Positions 35,301 to 50,300 of a stretch of DNA of 62,000 bases are shown here, piece by piece. Both the position numbers and the translations under genes were made by a program. The stretch covers positions 965,064 to 1,027,063 of the forward strand of contig NW_019091380.1 in NCBI RefSeq assembly GCF_001949145.1, written 5' to 3'. Position 1 is the first letter of the stretch; each line of letters opens with the position of its first letter. The notes below the pieces were generated by a model. The model searched no databases. It saw only the letters and a list, made by a program, of their open reading frames with translations, and was not told where the DNA came from. This DNA is from Acanthaster planci (Eukaryota; Echinodermata; Asteroidea; Valvatida; Acanthasteridae).

Positions 35301-38300
35301 AGCGGCACCCAGGCCACCAAGGCTCCCAAGAACCAGATGATGGTCATGATCACGATAGCTTCTCTCGAGGTCAGCCTTTGTTTTTATTATCAAATGGTGC
35401 AGAAAAACAAGCCACACTTTGATTGGAATTATCAGCTTGCTGTTTAACTGTAGCTCTGCCCCAAGATTGATCGCAATTCTTAGTGTAATCGTGCTTTTAA
35501 TACATGTCAGCCTAATTATAGATTCAAGTGTTCTCTCAATGCTGGCCAACTATGAATTTTTTCTCACCTGTGCAGCCGATAGGGATAGACAATGCAGATG
35601 AAGCGTTCCAGCGAGATGAAAGTGAGCATGAAGACTGAGACCTCGCTGGAAAACATGGCCAGGAAGCCGGCGAACTTGCAGGTGGAGCTCTGCATCCACT
35701 CCAGGGCGAAGGTGTTGAACTGGTTCCGGAATTTAGCATCGTGGTAGCCGATGATGAACAGATAGATGGACATGCAGAAATCCGCGGCTGGTGAAAGAGA
35801 GGGCAAGAGGGAGAATGGAAGGCAAGCCAAGTGGTTGGATTCTCAGGCCAGGGCCATTACCATCTCTGCGAAAGGCCTAGCCCAACCTTTTGGTGTAATA
35901 AATCGATTTAAATTTAACTAAAAAAGGTAACAAAGCCCGCAACTAGTTTAGCTTACAATCTAGAACTCAAAAGAGGCTTGATAGTGTAATTTCGACTTCA
36001 GGAAATAAAGAACAAAGAGACATGTCCAAGTGTGCTTCAAATTTGTTAAATAATTCAAACTATTTACGCCATTCAAAATATTCATATTTCCACTAAACTT
36101 TGGACGCCTCTGTAAACCTTAACCGTCGATGTAAAATCGTGCTTCTTCACTTTTAACAAAAACATTCTTTTGTACGGTAATTACATCGCAGTTCCAAACA
36201 CAAGAAGATGAACCGAAATCCTTAAATGTGGATTGGCCCCATTGCACCCAGAGTGCAAAGGCCGCAATAGTTGGTTTACAGCCGGCAATGTTATACAATC
36301 CTCTCTCAGCAAATCCCGTAGATGTGTGGCCTCAACCCACGCACTCTCTGACGACACCGTAAGCAACGCAGATTTAGAGATTACATCGAAGACCCAGCGG
36401 AGCTCGCTCACTTAAAGTGAACATACGAGACCTAGATCGGTCGCTCACAATCTGTACTCTCGAACGTCATTCCCGTATAAAGAAAAAAAATGCTCGCTTC
36501 TGTTTCATACACAGCCCAGGGAATCAATCTTCCTTGCCGTCTGTCGCCTAAGGTCCAGTGAAAGGATTGCAATAATTCTCTCTAAATTCCTGCCGACTCT
36601 TATTAAAGAACATCTTCGTTTGTGTCTGCTGCCGTCTAATAATAAACCAGCAAACGCTACCTTCGTGAGGCAAGGATAGGAAAAAATGAAGTACCAAACT
36701 CTACGGGTCTTTTACTTGTCTGCTTCAGGAGCAATCCAACTATTTTAGCCCTAGAAGAGCCGGTTTTTTTTTACCATCTCACAGCCGGGGGGTGGGTGGG
36801 TGGGTGGATCCTTCCCCCCTAAGAACGCGGATGTCCCGTGCCCAGTTCTTGAAAACTTGCATGCATGTAGGAACACTCCTCGTTAGTACAAATGTAAAGT
36901 TTCGGCCGAATTTGACACACGGTTCTGCTTTTAGGGTCATTTGAATTACAAGGCCACACGCGTGCCAGCCCGCTTGCATTGAGCACAGCAGTGGAAAGGT
37001 ATACATCTCTGGCTGACCTACATCAAGATTCGGTCAGGGCTTTCGCAGGAGAATGACATGATGGGCAGGACGTACCGTGGGGAACATGACACGCAGCGTC
37101 CTCGGGTATCGGCAAAAACAAAACAACCGAAGGTCCTCCGATCAGCCGCACTGGGCCTGGGGGACCGCGGCGTCCGCGTCACGGTTAAAACTCTGCACTT
37201 CATGCACAGATATCATGACCATTCGTGCACTCTCATTCAGGGAAGGCTGTTCATTTTGTTCAGGACTACGGCATGCAAACATCGTTGCGGAACAAGCTAC
37301 TTGAGTTAGTATGAAGCGGGGAAACACCACAGCCTGTATAAAAATCGGGGAAATAATCTGCACTGCAAATATCATGTTTTCTTGTCAATCTAACTTTATC
37401 AGATTTTGCCTGAAGAACATACATTTCAGGACACATTGGTTACGCTTAAAAACCATTGCTCATCTGACTGTATGGGGAGAACGAGACTACTCTGCCTTTC
37501 TCTTTTAAGATGGTATGTTAATTTAATTCTAAAAACATCCAGGTCAAACTGACCCAGAGTTGGGTCCCATTCGGTATCAACCTTTTCCGGGTCAAATTAT
37601 GACCCTGAAAGGGTCAAATGTGACCCGAAAGGGGGGGGTCATCTTTTGACCCAGGAAAGGGTCATACCGAATGGGACCAAATTCTGGGTAAAACTGACCC
37701 GAAAGTTTTTAGAGTGCAGAGGAGTCCTCTTCTTATGATCGGAAAAGACAAACACATGTAGCCATACACTGCTCATCATGGGCCAAGGAATTTGTTGGAG
37801 AGGCTCCCACGAGTTCCCGGTTTGATGATATGCTTTGTCGAGGTGAACAGCCTTCCATAGCTGACGAAAACGTGCATGCAACTAAAGCAATGTGGCTGAC
37901 ATCATCCCGCCTGCCGACGATTATCTCTGCGACTCCACGACCATCTTCAGTTGCTGTTGTTTTGTAACATGGGGTATCCAAATCTTGGGTCCGGCGGAGG
38001 AAGATGGAAATTTTCTTCTAAAAACCTCGCAATTTAATTTTTTTTAAAATTCCTAACAGAATTTACACCCTCTTCAAAGAAATGAGATAGCACTTTAAGT
38101 ATGACAGTGTGTCTACTTGGGAAACCTATCCCCAGACCCAAGCTGGATGCGCCTTTTTTTAAACCAGTGAGGACACACCGTGGTCAAACTTGAACCAGGA
38201 AATATAAACCTAAGTCACCGTAAAACTTACTGCAGAGGTTCATGACGACCAGCGAGTGGATACGATTCTCAGCCTTCATTAGGCAACGGCTGACGAGGAC

Positions 38301-41300
38301 CCCAACGTTGCCGACAAAACACAAGAGGGCGATGGTCCACACGGAAACTCGCAAGATGCCGTCCTTCAGTAGATTCCGGAAGGAGGAGATACCGTCCGAC
38401 TTGGGCTTGCAAGTGCGTACGTGGGCTGCATAGCGGCAGTACGCAAACTTGGAGAACTCTCTGCAGATGTCAAAGTGTCAATCAGATGATTTTTATGATG
38501 TCTATCACGGAAATCATATTGGAAAAAGTTTTTTCAGAACTTTAGACACGGACTTTCCATAAAAAAGGCTTATCGCATTTTTTCTAACGACTTCATTCTG
38601 ATATATATCTGTGTTGCCTAAAGGTAACACGCCCTTGCTTTGCTCCAAATTAGCATGTCTGTCTTTCATGTCAAATCCTAATCGCATTTTGTTATTGTCC
38701 GGCTGGTAATATTCAACAAATCAACAACAGTGCCTGGAGTAATTACCTAAAAATGGTCAAACCTCCAGGGACAAAAGGATTCCAGATAAGATATTCATCA
38801 AATTATTGCTTCAACGAACCATCAGCAACGAGTCAATTATCTCAGAGGAATACGGGCGATTTTCAATAGTGCGCCACCCAGATTTTACAACGCGTTGGCA
38901 ATCACAAAGCGTGAAATTTGTCGACCCTTTCCAAACGCGCATTGGGTCGACAGATTTCACGCATTATAATTGGCTAACACGTTGCAAACTCTTGGTGGCG
39001 CACTATTGAGAAACGCCTGTATTGACTTTTCTCTTGTAATATACAAAGCCAACATCGTCTTAGGCAAAAAAACATTACCAGAAAGGGGATTTTTCATTCA
39101 AACTGACAAATGGTATTTTGAACAAGAATGATTACATGAAACCAAACACCTCTTTTGAAAGTGCTTTTTTAACTTTTTTTTTTTACAGAACCTTTGCGAG
39201 AGTTGTGCCGCTGGTTTTGTTTCTCCTCAGAGACAAAACAATGCTCAAGGAGTATCTAACATTAATCACGACGAATAGAATTGCTCTCTTAAAATATAAA
39301 CCTTTTCAGACTTCATAACATCACTATCAACTGTCGCAAAGATAATCAGAGGTTAAGGGAAACTCGTTGGGTTAATATACTCACATGTGCTGCAAATTCG
39401 TCAGTCCTTTGAACATCCTTGTACTGATATTTTTAATGACGAGGCCGCCTAAATTTCTGGGAAAAAGAATGCCAATTATTATAAAAATCAAAGACAATTA
39501 TTTATTAAGAAACCTTAATTTTTTTACAAAAGCGGCTGCCTCACCTTTTTATGACAGCAATACAAGGTATTTCATAGTATTTGGCTCATTAATTACCAAC
39601 TTTGTATGGCCAATCATTGTTGACAAAAACCCTTTTAAGCCAAATTCATTCACTTCAGTAAGCATTTGAAATTTCACATTAATCATGACCGAACCCTGAG
39701 CAAAATGTACCCGTCGACAATCACAGTGCTCTGATTCAGTAACGTTTGAATATCGGCCGACACTATTTATGCAGGTAACCATGAATAAGAAACTTTTTTT
39801 TCTTCTAACAAGTATCACCATCAAATGCACAACGAGCACCACATAAATCACCAAAGAGGAGCCTTTTAACGACAGAGCTTAAAACTGCACTTTCGTATTT
39901 CAATTAAACGTTATTTCACTTTGGTTCCACTATTTAAAAATAACATTTTGCTACCTTTTTGGTTTTATGCTAATGCAGATTTCCATATTTATGAGCAAAG
40001 ATTCAGGGGAAAAATCTCAATTCTGCCGGAATTTTCGATATTTTGCTGATATAAATTTTATTTTCTTCGGTGATTCATCGTTTGGAAGTACATGGCAATA
40101 AGCCAATGAACAGCCCTTTGACAAAAATGTTTCAAAGAGGGTAAATTTTGGATTCACGATTTGAACAGAAAACCGCAATCCGAAAAGTGTTTTCCCTAAA
40201 TGACACCGCAGCAAAATGCCCTTTGTCGTCTAGAAAAACAAAGGCCATTCTAAAAAAAATTGTTAAAAATGGTTTTTAAAAAATGTTAAAAAGGACCCTT
40301 TGCAATACACCTAACCTAAAACGGTGTTTCAAATAGTTTGTATACCTGTATTCGTCGAAGATAGAAGAGTATTCAGAAAGTAAAAAAAAAAACAAAAACA
40401 AAACTTTCACATGCACCTTTTAACCTCTGACATTGCATCTTTTTCATAGTGGCAACATTTGGATCCGTATATGCCAATCAATAATACAGAAAAAGAGAAA
40501 GTCAAACACAGCATTGCTGTTATGTTGGAACACGTCTGCTCAACACATCTTCTGTATGTACTCGGTTGTGGAATGGATTGGGTATGCATTCAAATCGCAG
40601 GGGACGAATTCTGCTACACACGCTCCACTGAATCGTATATACTCACAAGACATCCAGGCTAACCAAGTCATCAAAGAGATCCTCGGGCAGGGACGTCGCT
40701 AGATTATTCGCAATTGCCCTACGGGAGAGATACATTTTATTTCTGTCAAGCTCCACAGAGATCCATCATGGGAAAGCACGATATAATTGGACCACGCTAA
40801 TTTTATTTACTGATGAAAGAAAAAAGACTCTTGTTCGTTAGCATTGAGTTTGTTTACACCGCTTTCTTTTTGATCAATCAAAGTGGTCAAAAAGGAAACC
40901 AGGATTACAGGAAGCATACACGGAGTAACGATTATGTGAAGGGTCTTAAAATGGACACCAATAAATTGTTCACGTTGATTTCATCTTACGTCAGCCAACA
41001 TATCAACGGCCTGCACCCATGGGGAGAATCAGCCCCCAAGGCTGGACGTGGTTTGCCCAAATTACAAAAACAAGCCCCGGGTCATTTCACACTTACCGGT
41101 ACTTGTTCGTTTTTAAACAGAAATCCTGCCCAACTCCTTCAATCCACTTTTTGCAGAGTGTATAATTTACGGTGTAGGGCCTGGTGACTGCATTAGCGAA
41201 CCCACAATGGGACATCACCACTCGGTGTTTGTGTAGCTATTTCATGTTTTGTCTTTACGACACAAGAAACGACAGCTGCGTTCACTTTATCGTGCTAAGT

Positions 41301-44300
41301 AATGAGTAAAATCCCGAGAGCATGGTGTCTGTATCAACAACACGCTTGCAATACAGCCAGACGCCCCCCAAAAAACTGTGTTTACATTCTTTGTAAGTTG
41401 GTTGAAATATTTCTGCAGAAGGGATTACTGATGCAAGTGAAAATATTTTGTACTATAATCTAAGCGTTCGAACCTAGAGGGTCTTATTTACAAAAGCAGC
41501 ATGCTATCGTACTTTGTCTACATCGGAACGTACGCGCGCATAATATCAGTCGACAGAGACATTAAGTCAACACTCACAAGTCCGTTAGGTTGATCATATT
41601 TCGAAACAGACCTGAAGGGAAGTGCTGAATCTTGTTTTCAGAGAGATGTCTGTAGGCAAGATAAACAATATACATACATGAGACAGCGTGCCATTGCAAA
41701 CCTAAATGTTCTGATTTCAAACTATATTCTGATTTCAGCAATATCAGCAGTATTCTTAATTACGACAATCGGACGACATCTGCCAAAATAATGCCGTCTA
41801 TTCATTTTGTTAACTAAAGCAGAACGAAAGACACGAATCCCCTTAACTAGAGGTTCTTCTAAAACCCTGGGTTCTTAAAAGTTCAAGAAAATGGAAATAA
41901 GAAATCTTGTAACTGAACTGTGTCTTTTGGCATTGAATCTAGAAGAGAAATCAAAATAAACTTTTTTTTTCGCAACGATGTCGTCTATACGATCACAGAC
42001 TAATGCTCATTTATACCCTTAGTGCAGAGGACAGGTTATAGTTCACTCTGTTTATGACGTCACAATCAGAAAGCGGTAGTTTGTGCATGCAGGTATAGAA
42101 GGCCTACAAGAGAGGGTTTTCTTCCTGTGTTTAATCTTCACACAGAGCACGCATCCAGTAAAAATTGTTATTTCCTTATGGGTTTTGTCCTTCTAGAACC
42201 AATCATAGTATCTTGTCGACTTGTACTTGATCTTGACGGTGCTTCTGATTTTTAGTATTCCTTAATAGTTTCACCTTGGTCGATCTGCGACAAAGACTGC
42301 CCAGATTAGCCCAATTTCTACTAAGTGCAAGCGAAAAATCTTGGATCAACCACAGGAGAACACTCTTCCCTAACGTGCCACAGGTGTATCTTTACAGCGT
42401 ATGAAGGAAATTTGGGTCAGACGCATGCACAAATCCCTCGAATTAAGGAGTCTGTTTTTACTAAGCCAAGAATGTTTGTGCTGGTGCCTTGAGCCTAGAA
42501 TGATGATTTTAAGTGCAAATTTCCTTTGTGAGCAGAGCCACGAAATGAGATCAAGTCCTTGATTATTTCCTATGCCCGTATTTCTTTGCCAATGGACGCT
42601 AATGCTCTGGCAACAAAAGTGATTTGAAATGCACGGGTCAAGTGAAACACATTAAAACTTTGTTGAAAATCGATCTTGTTTGTATTTCTCTGTTTCGTTT
42701 GGACTTGAAAGAACACTCAATTTATATTTCATGGCGCACTGTGTACCTCCATTTGACAGCAAACTGATATTCTAAAAAGACATCATGGCGACTGTTCAAT
42801 AGTGTCAAACTTACAGTGTTGATAGATCTCTAAACTGTTGCAGGGTGTCCCCGTGAATAGTGCTGATATTACAGTTGTTCATCGTCCTACAAAAAAGACC
42901 AAACCGTCCACTTGATGGAGGATGCACTCCAAACTGAGTCATTTCCGCAATTTATTTGACAATTTGATGACTGTAATGACGGCAGCCTGGAATTGAATAC
43001 TTCATTCGAATCGGAGCGCAAGTTCTTGAAATGTGGGCTTGCATAATTCTTCACCTTATTCCTATTCAACCCATTCATTCCACAATACCTGTGGCATTTA
43101 GTAGTTAACAGGAAAATATTCAAAACCAGATTAAAAGACATTTCCATTTGTTTTGACTTTCGGACTCATCAGGTTATTGTGATGTGTGCTTCGTCGTTCT
43201 TAAATGAGTTAAGGAAAAGAGACGCTGATAAAGTCCCTCGCTGCGGCTCAGTCCAGCATCATCCTCCATTCTCCTAATCCGTTCTTAACGAAGGTTTAAG
43301 CCAAGCACATGCTGCATTCCCTTCTTAATGTAGAAATATACAACTGTATGTTTATGAAACGTTGACTTGAAAACACCCACAGTTTAACGAACTTATTCAT
43401 AGAAAGATTCAAATGGGATTTCGCAAAGAATATATGTTTATATACTCACAGGATACTCAGGGGAGGATTACCAGACAGAGAGAAGTTATCAGGCGACAGG
43501 TGATTCAGAGGACTATCTGAGATATCCCTGCAAAAAATGGGATTCAGATCAAAGGAATAACTACATTTCCAAGAGACTTTCTTGCCATCAGCTTTTCAAA
43601 ATGCTGAAATACTAAACATGGATGTTCACAGTGATGATGGACAGCGTTTAGATATTGAATACTGATGTCTAGGAAACAACAAAGTAAGTTCTAGCTTCTC
43701 TTCAAAAAGTGATACTATAAGATTGCGTTTAATTGCTAGACAGTGTTCAGAGTGTAGACCCATGTAAAGAGCGAAGAGGGCATGTTCCTAGTGTCAATGT
43801 GTTACTTTAACTTCAAGTCGGTTTGCTGAAAATGTTTGCATAGCTCAACGACGCACAGCTTCGTATTCAGCTTCGTATGCTGCAATGTACGCATTGTTTG
43901 TTTGGTTGACAGCAGTGAAGTTTGGTTTTCTGTTGTTGTTTTTTGCTGATGATGTTAAGGCGAGGGTCAATTATACTTACAGCCACATTAGTGCGGGGAG
44001 ATCCCTGAATGAAATTCCACGTTTGAGATTCCTGATTCTGTTCTCTTGTAACATTCTGGAAAAAGACAAATAATGTAGGCTGAAAATCACGGCACACCGA
44101 TAAATATTCATCTAGACCCATTTCCTTCATTTTGGGTTGCTTTTCTCCAAGAAAGATAAACAAAATAGCATCACTATTACATTAGTATTATGAACTTTCA
44201 AATTATGCCGGTTCTTTTACAAAGGAACTAGTTTTGTTCTCATTCGTTTAGATGGGAAACGCGCCACGGAAAATGCTTCAAGAAATCAGTAGAGCTCCCA

Positions 44301-47300
44301 TACAACATAAAGCAATAATAATTATACAAAATACGATGAAAAAAACTTCTTCCCGTTGTTTATCACCAAAAAGTGGCATGCCACATCGTTACTGATAAAT
44401 TTTTAAGTCAAAACCAATTCAGGAAGAGCAGTACTCTAAAAAATACCACGAAAGTTCACCCTCAGTACATCGGTTGTACATGTATTAACCTTCAGCTCGC
44501 TGACGAAGAACACCAGCAAACAATACCATACTAATGCCTTGCCTAAAAAAATACAAAAAAATTACACAAACAAAACACGCAAAACCTCCAAAAACAAAGA
44601 AAGAAGCCAAAAAACAAACGGCTAAGCTCTTTGGGAACAGAATCCTTCTGAGTGATAGCATCAATCGTTAGCCGGTATCCCCACAGGGGACTTATTCCAA
44701 AAGTTGACTCAAAGGCACGTTTCTTTGGACTGTTAACTTTTATTGTCAGAGAGATTTTTAAAAAATGCAATTACTAAGGATTTACATGAATCCACACCGA
44801 AACAGTAACGGCGAAAAAATGAAGATTTCCCCCTCACCGGGGGGGGGGGACACCTGCCCAGGTCAATACGGATCAGCATCTGAAAAAGATGCTCTGGAGC
44901 AGCGCTTATACTGCTCTTAATGCTAGCAATAAATTTGGCTGGTACACGCTGAGGTACGCGATCACTGTCGGTGTCCTATGCTGAGCGATGCATCAAGCGG
45001 TCGACTTGCGGGACTATGCTGATATCTCACTGTCAAAACTACAGATCTGAACGCTCAATTTATCAGAGGAAAAAGGCACGGGAATTCATCATGTCAATTC
45101 AAGGCATCAGCCATCATCCGTTGGGAGGCCGGATTTCGCTGCCCAAAACCAGCTCACCGTCGATACGGAGCATTACCTTCGCTTTCAGAAAGAGTTAATT
45201 GAGGGCGCTCTATGATACTAAAGTGACAGTACTACAACAGTCCGATTGCAGTACTGAGTGTATAATAGTAACAGCAGGTGTATTTCTCAATCGACCTAGA
45301 GCGCTTCCACGAAACACGGGTCACAAGCCGTTAATACTTAAAAACATACCGTTACCCCAAGCGGCCATCTTGTTTATTACTGAATATCAAAAGCAAGGGT
45401 CTCCGGCTACCATGAAACACGTACATTACGCCTGTGTTACCATGTTCTGGATACAGAGCAACTGGATGATAATAACGAAAACAAGTGCAAAATAATTACA
45501 AAGGCTTGAGTCATAAGCGAGTTCAGTAAATTTCACAAAGGCACAAACAGTCGGTCGTTCGTTTAATTGAAACTGGTGTGAAGTTCTTTCTGCAAAACAG
45601 GTCCCGTCGTGTTTTCAAAACTACTGGTTGATAATTTGCTTTTGCGTGACGATGAAATTGGCAAAATTGGCAACACGCGCACGCGCACTTGGAATAACGA
45701 ATTCATAAACTTTGATTCCCTGATTTGTCATTTACGATAAACTTACAGCCAGTATACCGTCTCCAGTCCCTGGAACACCTCTTCATCCAGAACCTCAATT
45801 TCGTTATCATTTAAGAACCTGCATTGTAAAAAAAAGACAAAACATACATATACTTTAATATGTAGCCCAAGACCGGATCCAAAACCAAATCTTTTACATG
45901 GGGTGAAAAAGTAACAAAATGTACACAAGTTCTTTGTTCTATTAGTCTTGGGTCAAAAACAAGGCAACAGTTGATAATCCTGCCCGTACAAGGTATTTCT
46001 GTATCTCTCTTTAAAAATCTGAGTCAAGCCTCTCGACACAGGAACCATAAGCTATTCATTTTCTCAACAAAGAAGCAGGCACTTCCCAGGAGGCTGGGAT
46101 CCATAGGATCACACACTGCGCTGCGATGAATTTGACAGCTCAAAACGTCATTGCGAAATATAAGGTGCGGCTGGGACCTCTCTCGGAGTGCTCCACGACA
46201 AAAAGCCAGTGAGAGAAGGCTGAGGAGGCGGTGGTTAGACTCTGATCGTGACGTTTAGTCTATAGACACATCTGAACTTGAGACAAGTTGTAACGTTTGT
46301 AGGCTAGGGAATTTTACTTGATAGAACTCGACAGCCATGCAAACAATCACTAAAAGGAACTTTAAAAGCTTCAGGAAACATCATGACGTTGCGCACTTCT
46401 GGATTAAAGTTGATGCCAATTTCTAAGTCGAAGAAAAGCCGTGGAGAATTATTGTCAAGAAAATCACACACGAACAATAAAAATACCCACAAAACTGAAA
46501 TTACCCAAAACCAATTGGTGATGTGGCCTGAGCCAGTTCACCTAAAATTCACAACCTTTTCCGAGGGAGAAAAGTTGAGACAGCCGACTTTATGCTACAA
46601 TGATAAAGTTGGACCAATTACCAAAAAAATGTGGGTTGGGCGAGACCTTGATAATGCTATCCCGCCAACAGCAAGGGGTTTCAAGGGAAACCACTGCTTT
46701 AAATCAAACAAGGTTTCTTGCACAGTGAGCCCGAGGTTTTTCTCTGCTGTTATATCAACTGTAGGCTACCTTTAGGCATAAAACTAAAACAGACGCGGTG
46801 TCTGCAAACCGACACTTCTACAGTCCATCCGATTTAGTCTTGAACTGTCTTGCAAGGATTGCGAGGTACAAAATTCCTGTACAAGTTGTGATGATAACCG
46901 CGAGGAAATATTAAGAATTAACTCCAACCCAGATCCAAATCCAGTCCAAGTCTCTCATGATCTTCACCTAAACCAAAACAATAGAAACATTCCCTTTAAA
47001 GGACCCCGAGACCTCTGAAATAGATACAGGCAGGATATTGAGGCAAGACATAGAGCTCTATATAAAAACTCGATGAGGCAAGGACACTCCCCAGACTGCA
47101 GCCCCAACGAGTATGACAGTTACTAGACTAGTCTTGGTATCTTCCATACGCTCATCGCTTTACTAGGATTGCTTCACACTTAGCGCACATCGTTCCTTAC
47201 CTTTAAACATACTATGCGAAAAAAATTCTGCTTTTCTGTGAGAGTTTCTCACCGATCAGTCACTCCAAAGGTATTTGAAAACAAAAAAAATTGACAAGGG

Positions 47301-50300
47301 GAATTCAAAACAGAATATTGAGGAACCAGAGAAGTGTAAATCAAATAGCAACGATGTTATGTAGCTGAAAGTTTGTTTTTTTGCTTGACTCCTAATAATC
47401 AGGAAGAGGTCGAAAAAGGAAACGTTATGTCCGCACTCAAAAAGTTATTTGAAACCCGAGCAATATCTTGGAATGCACTCTTATCGTGTCTTGAATGTAC
47501 GTATCTAGCCCACTGTGCTTTCACCCCTTGAAATCTTTCCGAGGCAAACCTCATACAACGAAATGTTTCTCATGCACAAAACAAAAATTAAATCATGGCG
47601 ACACACGATTCTATAAAACCAAACTGGTAAACTAGGCACGGATTTAAAGAGTGACGTATGGCAAAATGTGAGACTATGCCATGTTTTATTCTGTCATTAG
47701 ATATTCCTGTTTCATTTTACAGTGGTTTGTGTATGATTGACTACAGCTCCTTTTTTGGGAGGGGGGTCCATGGGTTTGTTCCACGAGAAAAACTCGAGTA
47801 GAATGCTTCAACATAACTCACTGACATTAGACTTGAAACCTTCCTGTGCAAGATTTTCTAGGCACTTTCAGCTTATCACGAGGAGAGGTCTTTTACAAAT
47901 CGTGTCTCGGTAAACACTCACTCTGTACAGCTCTACTTACAGCCAGGTGAGGTTCCGCAGAAATCGAAATGTCCCAGGCTTTAATGACGAAATCTTGTTC
48001 GAAGATAGGAATCTGTTATGGGAATAAGACAGACACTGATACAAAAAGTTCTAGAGAACTACAATGACACTCCTCTAAAGGCATCTTATACCGTAGGCCA
48101 ACTGCCTGTAGGCCAACACAGGTCCGATGCTCCTGCCATCTCGGTTATTGATCAAATACGTTTGGTCGCTTACTCACCAAAACTCCTGGTACAAAGTAAA
48201 AAGCTCCCTCCATGCAAAAACGAATTTAAATTCGAAATTCACTGCCACGTTGGAGACTCTGTCTTAAAATTTGTGCCTCCCTTTTTTTTTTGCACTTTTC
48301 GGTCAGTCTGAAACTTACAGTTTGTCAAGATCCATCAGTCCTCGGAACACGTCTCGTGGCAGCTCTCGGATCCCGTTACCCATCAGATTGCTAATTTAGA
48401 GAGGAGACGTTTTGACAAGAGTTCATGTCAGGACTAGGTATAACATGCCATTTCACATAATAAACACTAATCAAACTCCGATTTTAGGAAAAGAGCAAAA
48501 CAATTTCTCACATACAGGGAGACATAGACACTTTATGAAGTGATTAACCGGGTAGCACTTATACAGAGGGTACTCACAGGTATCTCAATTTTGTGTATCT
48601 TCCGAAGGCACCATCTTCCAAGTTTTTCAACATGTTGCCGTTCAAATTTCTGAGGGTCAAATTAAGAGTTGTGAGCGCTGTGAATATGTTAACCTTGTCG
48701 AATGTAAAGAAAATTTCAACCTTCCCTAAAAAGAAACAAAATTCGACAGAGAAAACAGCAGTTGCTTTTTTAGACTAAACTTTCACTTTCCAAGAGCGTA
48801 GAGATGATGCTCTGATGAAGTTGATAACTACGAATCACGCATAACGATTGGACTGTCATCGCTTCACGAATTTCCATCGTCGACCGCAGGGGATTAGGAC
48901 TTGATCCCAACATTCAACATTTCACGACGATTTCAAGACGTATTTCCGGTGAATTTTAGCTGGCGAAAAGCACAAGATTGTTCACGGTGATCGCCCTCGG
49001 GCACTTTGTAAGGGAAACGTGACTTCCATATCAGGTATAGGCCTAAAGATTCCAGCTAAACATACGGGCTGGCCAATGCATACTGTTAACCGAACTCACA
49101 CCCAGTAGTTACAAGCAACTGTCGTTGTAACAAAATACCAATCGTGCTCAGGACATTTCGTAAGGTTGAAAATTGAAGGAAAGAGGATCTGATATGGGCA
49201 AGGTAAGTACTGAAAGCGCAGAAAGAGTGAAAACCTGCAAACCATGTCCACGTTACTTAGCACATTAACGGTGGATGGACGAGCAGGCAACACAAAATAA
49301 AAGCCTAGGCCTAGGAGTTGGGCCAAATTCTTGTGCCTGTAATAAATAAAAGATATTTGCACTTAGGACTTGTTGTAAAATCGGCCCTCATCCCTTGCAA
49401 GTGCCACGCAGGACCTAAAATTAAACACAGGTGAATTTCCCTAATTTCTCAACGGGGAAGAGGGGAGGTATATTAAGGATCGGTGCTGGAAAAGTAATCC
49501 CCCAAAGTCACAGTGTTTCGAGCTGCAAGCAAAGGTCTTGTTTCCCATGACGCTCCACGCGAGTTTCCATTTCATCAAGCTGAGAGCGGCCGCCAGGCAC
49601 AAGGGGAATGTAAAATTAGCCGTTGCAGTGACAGGCACGTGAAAACTCCCGACTCCTATGGATATCAACCAAAAAAGATCACTAACACCCGTCGCATGAG
49701 AGTGCAATACTGTCTTTCTAGGGGCAGCTGTTTTTGGTTATAAATAGAGAGCTAAGGTGTAGACAAAAGGGAGAGATTTATGTAGTTTATTTTGTCTTGA
49801 ACGAAGAGACACTGGCAGCGGGGATAGGTGCATCTATGATTAGAATGATAAACGCAATGACCGACCAGGTATCAAGAGCGACACCATGGGAGATCACGAA
49901 GGGCCCCTGGAGACACTCCGTCGTGATTACAGGAAGGCATCTATGCGCGAATGCTTGGGGAACATTTATGTGAATGGAATATTGTGCCGCCATAAACCAT
50001 CTGCCGAGGATCACCACGTTTTATGGAAAATAACTGAGCGCAGAAAAAGCACACTGAGGCACGTTTGGCGTCTTTGAAAAGAGCGTAGGCAGTCATTCGA
50101 GCATACTTTTGTTTTACATATAGTCCTGGTTGACTTTCCGCTAGTTCAGAGTTATTTGAGTTATTACAAATTTGATAATTACTATTCTTAAAAACATTTC
50201 AAGGAAAGTGGTATAAAGGTCAAATCATACAACAGGCGAATGTGAAAGTAGAGAGAATTTGACTGCATGAAAGATTTGCAGCGAAATTTTACTTCACTTG

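Noticed and set aside
40330-40385. Candidate LRR exon (minus) near a GTATAC donor
   Set aside because: No usable acceptor and no LRR pattern; the missing repeat was found instead at 40647-40718.
46090-46260. Mixed-composition patch in a receptor intron
   Set aside because: No repeat partner, splice-consistent frame or motif found.
49096-49362. Candidate LRR exon (minus) before a GTGAG donor
   Set aside because: The translation lacks the LxxLxLxxN pattern, and neighbouring exons already join directly in frame.
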